In this document: positions 11,529-16,312 of the stretch, in pieces
How positions within the stretch are numbered: position 1 is the first letter of the stretch
Layout of the letters: each line of letters opens with the position of its first letter
DNA from: an uncultured bacterium
GTDB lineage: Bacteria; Cyanobacteriota; Vampirovibrionia; Gastranaerophilales; Gastranaerophilaceae
Assembly (NCBI GenBank): GCA_900554095.1
Contig: USGC01000020.1
Coordinates: 1 to 16,312, forward strand
Direction of reading: 5' to 3'
DNA length: 16,312 nt
Notes under the pieces: generated by a model
The model's database searches: none
What the model was told of the DNA's origin: nothing
Seen by the model: the letters and a program-made list of their open reading frames with translations, nothing else
Translations under genes and position numbers: made by a program

Positions 11529-12653
11529 TTATTGTTTTATTTGCACCGGCATAATCAAGCATACAAAGTCGTCTTCGCAGTCCGGACGGAAAACTGTCGC
11601 TGATAATCCTGTGTTTAAGCCGATTTTTACATTGTCGCAATCCATGTTTTTCAAAGCTTCCAGCACGAATTTGTAATTGAATGCTATTTCCAAATCTTCC
11701 GCATTATAAACAATATCAAGTTCGTCTTCTGATTTACCTGAATCCGGCGTGTCTGCTGTGAGTTTCAACTTGCCTTGTGAAAAATATAGTTTTACAATAC
11801 TTGTTTTGTCGTTAACCATGATTGATACACGCTCTAACGCTCCGATTAATTCCGGGACTGATACAAGTGCTTCTTTCGGACTTTCTGCCGGTATAAGCTG
11901 GTTGTATTTCGGGAATTGGCCTTCCAAAAGTCTTGAAATTGTGGTTGTTCTTTCGCTTTTGATGATTAACTTTGTTCTTTCGGTGTAAATTTTTACGTTT
12001 TCGTCTTCGATAAGCGCGCTCATCTTAATGAATTCATTCAGCGTGCGTGAAGGGATAATCAATTGGTTCGTAACATTGTCTTTGTTATCAATTTTTTCTC
12101 TTACACGCGCAAGCCTGTTTCCGTCAGTTGACGCGATTTCAAGCTGGCTTCCGGAAATGTCGCAGACTATACCTGAAAGAAGATTTGATGCCTCGTAATT
12201 CGCTGCGGCAAAACCTGCTTGACGTACGGCCTTTGTCAAAGGTTTAACAGCAATTTCAAAGCTGTTTTCCGCGTTAAGCTCAACGTTGTGAACTTCCGGC
12301 GGAAATTCGTTTGCTGAAATTCCGATTATATCGAATTTTGAATTTTGACAAGTGATATTTACAGAGGTTTCGTCTGGTTTCATCTCAAAAGTAATAAGTT
12401 TATCGCCGAGTTTTGAAACAATTTCGTTAAGAGTTTTTGAAGGAAGCGTGATTTTACCTTCTTCTTCAACCTGAGCGTCGACAAGCGCTATTACTGTCAA
12501 ATCAAGGTCTGTTGCAACAAGTTTGATAGTGCCTTTGTCGATTGTTTCGATGTAGATGTTCAAAAGCACCGGCTGTAAAGCTTTCATGCTTGTTGCGCGC
12601 TCGACTAGTTTAATACCGTTATATAAATCTTCCTTTTTTACAAAAAATTTCAT
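11529..12653 (-). CDS. dnaN: DNA polymerase III sliding clamp (beta subunit)
   Basis: 374 residues, normal length for the ring-shaped clamp that tethers DNA polymerase III to DNA. Three repeated clamp domains can be followed: 1-125 (MKFFVKKEDL, LQPVLLNIYIE, VATDLDLTV, ISANEFP), 126-250 (LLSGIVCDISG, ASTDGNRLARV, IIPSRTLNEF, LLEGQFPKY) and 251-374. It ends with VCLIMPVQIKQ, which matches the usual 'IMP.r' C-terminus. The ATG at 12651-12653 is preceded by AAGGAG 6 nt upstream; GGAGTAAG is repeated just before the start. It lies 45 bases downstream of dnaB on the same strand and has its own extended -10 promoter at 12684-12692. The gene is followed by the 11469-11509 hairpin. Confidence 0.98.
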   Translation of the reverse strand: MKFFVKKEDLYNGIKLVERATSMKALQPVLLNIYIETIDKGTIKLVATDLDLTVIALVDAQVEEEGKITLPSKTLNEIVSKLGDKLITFEMKPDETSVNITCQNSKFDIIGISANEFPPEVHNVELNAENSFEIAVKPLTKAVRQAGFAAANYEASNLLSGIVCDISGSQLEIASTDGNRLARVREKIDNKDNVTNQLIIPSRTLNEFIKMSALIEDENVKIYTERTKLIIKSERTTTISRLLEGQFPKYNQLIPAESPKEALVSVPELIGALERVSIMVNDKTSIVKLYFSQGKLKLTADTPDSGKSEDELDIVYNAEDLEIAFNYKFVLEALKNMDCDNVKIGLNTGLSATVFRPDCEDDFVCLIMPVQIKQ

Positions 12654-12683
12654 CCCTTACTCCTTATCTTACTCCATAGAAAA

Positions 12684-12692
12684 ATTATAGCA
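12684..12692 (-). promoter_or_regulatory. Extended -10 promoter for dnaN
   Basis: Minus-strand TGCTATAAT (12692-12684) is a perfect extended -10. It lies just past the dnaB stop, so dnaN can be expressed independently of dnaB. The -35 position (CCGACG, 17 bp upstream) is weak. Confidence 0.55.
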
Positions 12693-12698
12693 TAAAAA

Positions 12699-14093
12699 CT
12701 AAAATGCGTCGGTTTTAATCGGATTTTTGAATTTTGTAATGTTGCCTTGGAAGAGTAATTTAACAGTTCCAACCGGGCCGTTACGGTGTTTTGCTATAAT
12801 AATTTCTGATTCGCCTTTATTTTGGGCTTTCATAGCTTCTTCTTCTTCGCCATCGGCTTTGCGGTAGTACTCGTCGCGGTAGATAAACATAACAATATCG
12901 GCATCTTGTTCGATTGCGCCGGATTCTCTCAAGTCTGAAAGCATCGGGCGTTTATCAGTACGGCTTTCGACGGCGCGGGAAAGCTGAGAAAGCGCAATTA
13001 CAGGCACATCAAGCTCACGTGCTAATGTTTTCAAGCCTCTTGATATGGCGGAAATCTGCTGCATACGGTCTTCTCTGCCTGAGCTTTCCATCAATTGAAG
13101 GTAGTCGATTACGACAAGGCCGAGATTTTTTTCTTCCATTTTCAAGCGGCGGCACTTTGCGCGGATGTCGGTTAAAGTACATCCTGAGGTGTCGTCAATA
13201 TAAATCGGCGCTTGTGCAAATGAATTCATTGCATCGGCAAGTTTTTCCCAATCTTTGCTTTGCATATGTCCGGTTTTCAAGCGCTGGGTATCGACTTCGG
13301 CTTCTGAACAGAGCATACGTTGAACCAACTGTTCCTTTGACATTTCAAGAGAAAATATTGCGACCGGCACTTGTGCTTTAATCGCGACATTCTGGGCGAT
13401 GTTCAGTGCGAATGCGGTTTTACCCATTGAAGGCCGCGCTGCAAGAATAATTAAATCAGATTTTTGCAAACCGCTTGTCATCGTGTCAAGCTCGTAAAAA
13501 TTCGTCGGAACCCCCAGCAATTCATCTTTATGCTCGTATCTGTATTCGATTTTTTCATAAGTGTTCAAAACCAGATCTTTGACGTGAACAAGGTCGGTTG
13601 TTGCTTTTTTGGAGGCAATGTCAAAGATAAGTTTTTCAGCCTGATCGAGCGATTGATCAATAGGGTTCACATCGTATCCAAAAGATACTATTTCGCTTCC
13701 AGCGTTGATTAAGGCTCTTTTAATCGCTTTTTCCTGAATGATTTTTGAATAATATTCGATATTTGAAGTTGTAATGGCATTCAGAGCAAGGTCATTGATA
13801 AAAGGTCTTCCGCCTACTGTTTCAAGCTTGGAGCTGTAGTCAAGGACGTTAGAAACCGATACAATATCAATTTTTTCATTGGAGTTGAAAAGTTGCAGCA
13901 TGGCTTCGTAAACGTATCTGTGAGCGGGTTTGTAAAAGCTTTCCGGCTTTAATCCCTCAACAACCTTTGTAATCACAACCGGATTAACCAAAATCGCGCC
14001 AAGAACAGCTTCTTCCGCTTCTGTGTTCTGTGGTATAAGGTGTAAATCTTTTTCTTTATTGGGGTTTTCTTTTTTGTCTTTCGTAAATGCCAT
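12699..14093 (-). CDS. dnaB: Replicative DNA helicase DnaB
   Basis: 464 residues. Hexameric 5'-3' helicase of the replication fork. The N-terminal domain spans about 17-165 (LIPQNTEAEEAVLGAIL at the start). The RecA-like domain has Walker A ARPSMGKTA (219-227), SLEMS with catalytic E250, Walker B LVVIDYLQL with D330, ALSQLSRAVE (367-376) and the DnaB signature DLRESGAIEQDAD (387-399), then the arginine-finger segment AKHRNGPVGT. No intein is present: the P-loop and later motifs are contiguous. AGGAGAAGTC directly precedes the ATG at 14091-14093. The following dnaN gene is 45 bases away. Confidence 0.98.
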   Translation of the reverse strand: MAFTKDKKENPNKEKDLHLIPQNTEAEEAVLGAILVNPVVITKVVEGLKPESFYKPAHRYVYEAMLQLFNSNEKIDIVSVSNVLDYSSKLETVGGRPFINDLALNAITTSNIEYYSKIIQEKAIKRALINAGSEIVSFGYDVNPIDQSLDQAEKLIFDIASKKATTDLVHVKDLVLNTYEKIEYRYEHKDELLGVPTNFYELDTMTSGLQKSDLIILAARPSMGKTAFALNIAQNVAIKAQVPVAIFSLEMSKEQLVQRMLCSEAEVDTQRLKTGHMQSKDWEKLADAMNSFAQAPIYIDDTSGCTLTDIRAKCRRLKMEEKNLGLVVIDYLQLMESSGREDRMQQISAISRGLKTLARELDVPVIALSQLSRAVESRTDKRPMLSDLRESGAIEQDADIVMFIYRDEYYRKADGEEEEAMKAQNKGESEIIIAKHRNGPVGTVKLLFQGNITKFKNPIKTDAF

Positions 14094-14181
14094 GACTTCT
14101 CCTGAGTTTTACACCATGATATTACAAACGCCTGCAAAATTAAAATACTTGTAAAAAAAGTTTAACGTTTTAGGTAAATAT

Positions 14182-14187
14182 TATAAT
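14182..14187 (+). promoter_or_regulatory. -10 element for the CinA-C gene
   Basis: Perfect TATAAT, 37 nt before the ATG at 14225, in the divergent region between dnaB and this gene. No convincing -35 hexamer is present at 16-18 bp spacing. Confidence 0.4.
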
Positions 14188-14224
14188 TGATAAAAATATT
14201 TTATTGTGTTTAAATTAATCCGTA

Positions 14225-14716
14225 ATGTTCGATAATAAGTTAAAAAAAGTTGCAGAAATTTTGAAAGATAAAAAGCTTACTATATCTACAGCCGAAAGCT
14301 GCACAGGAGGGTTACTTGCTTCAAGGCTGACCGATATACCCGGAAGCTCTCAGTATCTTAACGAAAGCCATGTAGTCTACGCAAACACCGCAAAACAACG
14401 CTATCTTGGAGTTAAAGAAGAAACTCTGAAAAATTTTGGTGCCGTAAGTTCCCAATGCGCTTTTGAAATGGCAGAAGGTTTGAAAAAACTTACCAACGCC
14501 GATGTCTGCGTGTGCACGACAGGAATTGCCGGCCCCGGCGCGGAAAGCACAGAAAAACCAGCAGGCCTGATTTATATTTCCGTGAATTTCTTAAACTCAA
14601 TAACTGTCCGTGAATTTAGGCTTTCGTCCTTCCACAAGCGGAAAAATATGAAGTTTTTATTTACCGAAAAAGCACTTTCGCTAGTTTATGAGGTTCTATT
14701 AAGCCATTATTCATAG
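14225..14716 (+). CDS. pncC: CinA C-terminal domain protein (NMN amidohydrolase, PncC type)
   Basis: 163 residues, stand-alone CinA-C domain without the N-terminal MoaB-like domain, like E. coli PncC. It deamidates nicotinamide mononucleotide in NAD recycling. Motifs: STAESCTGGLLASRLTDIPG (21-40) with the catalytic Ser of ESCTGG, SSQYLNESHVVYANTAK, GAVSSQCAFEMAEG, and TTGIAGPGAEST. The last motif has Ala where many members have GPGGGT. The ATG has no Shine-Dalgarno within the expected distance, only an AT-rich leader. The 3' end overlaps the convergent LuxR-type gene by 10 bases. Family call is firm; the exact substrate is inferred from family. Confidence 0.92.
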   Translation: MFDNKLKKVAEILKDKKLTISTAESCTGGLLASRLTDIPGSSQYLNESHVVYANTAKQRYLGVKEETLKNFGAVSSQCAFEMAEGLKKLTNADVCVCTTGIAGPGAESTEKPAGLIYISVNFLNSITVREFRLSSFHKRKNMKFLFTEKALSLVYEVLLSHYS

Positions 14717-14955
14717 TATTTAGCAATTAATGCCTTGTCTGTAATCATGCCTGCAATCATAGCTTTGTAGACAGCATTTGGTCTATTTTTGGCGTCCAGC
14801 TTTTTCAAGACGCTGTGCATAAATGCTCTGACTGTATGTACGCTGATTTTCATCATTACAGCAATCTCATTGTCTGCATAGCCTTTAGCAACAAGATAAA
14901 TGGTCAAAAGCTCACGGCTGGTGAGCACTTTCGGTAAGTTAATGTTCTTTTCCAT
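14707..14955 (-). CDS. Stand-alone LuxR/GerE-type helix-turn-helix regulator
   Basis: 82 residues, almost only the four-helix LuxR DNA-binding domain: LTSRELLTIYLVAKGYADNE (11-30), then the recognition helix SVHTVRAFMHSVLKKL (38-53), then AVYKAMIAGMI. No receiver or autoinducer domain is present, so any control must come from expression level or a partner. AAGGAAATAG sits directly before the ATG at 14953-14955. It has its own consensus promoter at 15002-15030. An inverted repeat over the promoter start region may be an autoregulatory operator. It is 107 bases downstream of the helical-repeat gene on the same strand and overlaps the CinA-C gene end by 10 bases. Confidence 0.88.
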   Translation of the reverse strand: MEKNINLPKVLTSRELLTIYLVAKGYADNEIAVMMKISVHTVRAFMHSVLKKLDAKNRPNAVYKAMIAGMITDKALIAKYYE

Positions 14956-14988
14956 CTATTTCCTTATTCTTAATTCCATCAATCCCTA

Positions 14989-15006
14989 ATGATGTAGTGT
15001 CATCAT
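14989..15006. repeat. Inverted repeat at the LuxR-type promoter start site
   Basis: ATGATG (14989-14994) and CATCAT (15001-15006) flank a 6-nt spacer; TAATG (14987-14991) and CATTA (15008-15012) give a second, overlapping symmetry. They overlap the -10 hexamer and start of the promoter at 15002-15030, a typical repressor position. Confidence 0.4.
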
Positions 15007-15030
15007 ACATTATAACGAAATATTTGTCAA
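15002..15030 (-). promoter_or_regulatory. Near-consensus promoter of the LuxR-type gene
   Basis: On the minus strand TTGACA (15030-15025) and TATGAT (15007-15002) are exactly 17 bp apart. The start near 14995 gives a leader of about 40 nt. Confidence 0.75.
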
Positions 15031-15062
15031 TATCCAGTCTGATTAACCTATGTGGGGGGTTA

Positions 15063-15971
15063 TTAAGAGGCTATAATCTCTGCCAGAACTTCAGGAAAAC
15101 GATTTATCAGCATATCTGCAAAATCCCTTGCGTCAACTTGTGTCAAAACAATTGAAAGTAAGTCGTTAGGTAATTCTTTAAGCATTTTTTCTTTTTCGTC
15201 CCGCTCAATAACTGTCATTGCCTTTACAACTTCGGGCTTTTGCTTTTGGGTTTGCACAATGCCTGTGTAAGCATCTGCTGAAAAAAGTTGATACAGGTCT
15301 TTGTGTTCGTGAGCCAAATTCAAAGTAAGAATTTGTTTTTGAGTTGGGTCCATGGTTGTAAGCGCCTGTTTATATTGAAGCGGATTAAATTGAGCAATTT
15401 TGTTAACCATATCAATGTTATCAGCCCCCTCAACCGCCTCTCCCGTAACGCTTTCAATCATTTGCATAAGATATTCGTTAGGAATAGATTTAAGGTGTTT
15501 AAGAGTGTTATCCTTGTCAACCTCAGTGCTTGTCAGGAATTTATTCAATTCATCGTCGGGCATAAGCTGTATAACTTCTTTTTCAGAAAACATTTGAAAA
15601 ACGGTATTTACGAGCTGTTCAGGCGGTAAATCTTCAAGCATTTTCATCAACTTGTCTTCAGTAAAAAAATAAAAGCCTTGCAAAAGATCCTGGTCTTCCA
15701 AAAGCGGAATAAAAGCCTGTAACTTATCAGCGGTCATAGTGGAAAGAATAATAAACTTGTTGTTAGGATCAGCGAGTTTAAAGATTTCGACTAGCTTTTC
15801 GACGTTGGTAAACAAATCAGCAGCAAATTGAACGGCTTGCTGATTACCAGAGGCAGCCTCGGCTTCAACGATTTCTTCGACAGACATCATCGGGTACTGC
15901 TCAACCATTTTCGTTTGGCTGATACCGAGCTGCTTTAGAAGAGTTTCTATCTGTGTATCGATTACAATCAT
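15063..15971 (-). CDS. Helical-repeat protein of unknown function, loosely like MgtE-N/FliG-type modules
   Basis: 302 residues from the ATG at 15969-15971, preferred because AAGGA lies 8 nt upstream; an in-frame ATG at 16022 adds 17 hydrophobic residues without a ribosome binding site. No signal peptide or membrane segment remains. The protein is a chain of short helices with repeated 'L-P-x-(E/D)-x-L' elements: LEDLPPEQLVNTVF, IQLMPDDELNKFL, LKSIPNEYLMQMI, LKELPNDLLSIVL. This recalls the superhelical repeats of the MgtE N-domain and FliG, but I cannot assign a family. It is followed by a LuxR-type gene with a separate promoter. Function unknown. Confidence 0.8.
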   Translation of the reverse strand: MIVIDTQIETLLKQLGISQTKMVEQYPMMSVEEIVEAEAASGNQQAVQFAADLFTNVEKLVEIFKLADPNNKFIILSTMTADKLQAFIPLLEDQDLLQGFYFFTEDKLMKMLEDLPPEQLVNTVFQMFSEKEVIQLMPDDELNKFLTSTEVDKDNTLKHLKSIPNEYLMQMIESVTGEAVEGADNIDMVNKIAQFNPLQYKQALTTMDPTQKQILTLNLAHEHKDLYQLFSADAYTGIVQTQKQKPEVVKAMTVIERDEKEKMLKELPNDLLSIVLTQVDARDFADMLINRFPEVLAEIIAS

Positions 15972-16089
15972 TAAAGAGTCCTTAACAAACCGTAAGTAAA
16001 CCATAATAAATAACGGCAACAAAGCCGATAAAATTTAAAAGAAAAAAGGAATTTGTAACAGTTTTTAATAAATAAATAGAAAATAAGTC

Positions 16090-16118
16090 TTGATTTTAAA
16101 AAATGTTTATAGTACATT
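16090..16118 (+). promoter_or_regulatory. Putative promoter of the tRNA-Ile precursor
   Basis: TTGATT (16090-16095) and TACATT (16113-16118) are 17 bp apart, with a start near 16125. The transcript would include the structured element 16136-16231 before tRNA-Ile. A promoter closer to the tRNA (TTTAAT at 16244-16249) lacks a good -35. Confidence 0.35.
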
Positions 16119-16135
16119 TGTTCATGCGAGAGAAA

Positions 16136-16231
16136 ACTTGACCATACAAGGTCTGCTACTCAGGTAGTAAGAGTACTCTACCGACAAATTGATTAAGTAT
16201 CAATTTGTGAGAGGCCTGATAAGGGTCAAGT
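16136..16231 (+). ncRNA. tRNA-Ile-like structured element (degenerate tRNA copy with hairpin insertion)
   Basis: An outer stem ACTTGACC (16136-16143) / GGTCAAGT (16224-16231) encloses a segment related to the following tRNA-Ile. Bases 16150-16173 align with the tRNA 5' end 16258-16282 with three mismatches and one deleted base (acceptor strand plus D-arm). Bases 16215-16226 (CCTGATAAGGGT) equal the anticodon region 16289-16300. Between them is a roughly 41-nt insertion with a perfect 10-bp stem (16184-16193 with 16199-16208, loop TAAGT). No T-arm or 3' acceptor half is visible, so it cannot be a working tRNA. It is either a decayed duplication or a tRNA-mimic leader. Confidence 0.5.
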
Positions 16232-16257
16232 GTTCAAAAAAAATTTAATAGGTATAT

Positions 16258-16312
<55 letters not shown>

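Noticed and set aside
16136..16231. Working tRNA with a group I intron
   Set aside because: The insertion is about 41 nt, far below group I size, and the T-arm and 3' acceptor strand are missing.
16136..16231. Classical Y RNA
   Set aside because: The closing stem has the order ACTTGACC then GGTCAAGT, not the Ro-binding arrangement of known Y RNAs, and no Ro protein gene is visible in the window.

Overview
The window is AT-rich, densely coded bacterial chromosome. It holds core housekeeping genes (prmC, der, a Mini-III RNase gene, tdk, dnaN, dnaB, a CinA C-terminal gene), two tRNA genes and several small proteins I cannot place in a family. The mix fits a gut lineage such as the non-photosynthetic cyanobacterial relatives (Gastranaerophilales/Vampirovibrionia). 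The hints are low G+C, Mini-III RNase, C_GCAxxG_C_C and TrmB-like proteins, and lineage-type cytosolic proteins with an 'I-x-F-x-G/T' N-terminus. That placement is inference; Firmicutes-like relatives cannot be excluded from sequence alone.

Layout. 1-776: the tail of prmC, then a small charged protein, ending in a terminator shared with der on the other strand. 2109-4293: a more AT-rich block. It has a long non-coding stretch, a consensus promoter, two small exported proteins (one LprI/DUF1311-like) and a GH108-type muramidase with a repeat-bearing C-terminus. 4296-4487: tRNA-Ala(UGC) on the minus strand with an unusual structured leader. 4624-6958: two large proteins of unknown function in one operon, facing the Mini-III RNase gene. 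7403-9583: an exported Spy-like protein, a TrmB-type regulator whose promoter implies a leaderless mRNA, and thymidine kinase. 9585-11188 (minus): an operon of a C_GCAxxG_C_C protein, a CrcB fluoride channel and an endonuclease IV-like TIM barrel. 11189-11528: an intergenic region that I read as a small type I toxin-antitoxin-like locus. 11529-14093 (minus): dnaN and dnaB. 14225-16022: CinA-C amidase, a stand-alone LuxR-type HTH protein and a helical-repeat protein. 16090-16312: a structured tRNA-like element followed by the 5' part of tRNA-Ile(GAU), cut by the window end.

The most interesting material is not in the large genes. First, between dnaN and the C_GCAxxG gene lies a 21-codon hydrophobic ORF with a near-perfect Shine-Dalgarno, its own terminator, and a strong opposing promoter placed to make an antisense RNA over its 3' half. 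Second, both tRNA genes are preceded by structured segments holding partial copies of their own tRNA. The tRNA-Ala leader carries a 14-nt perfect complement of the tRNA D-arm. The tRNA-Ile leader carries a near-copy of the tRNA 5' end and its anticodon loop, split by a perfect 10-bp hairpin. All functional proposals for these three loci are inference from sequence.
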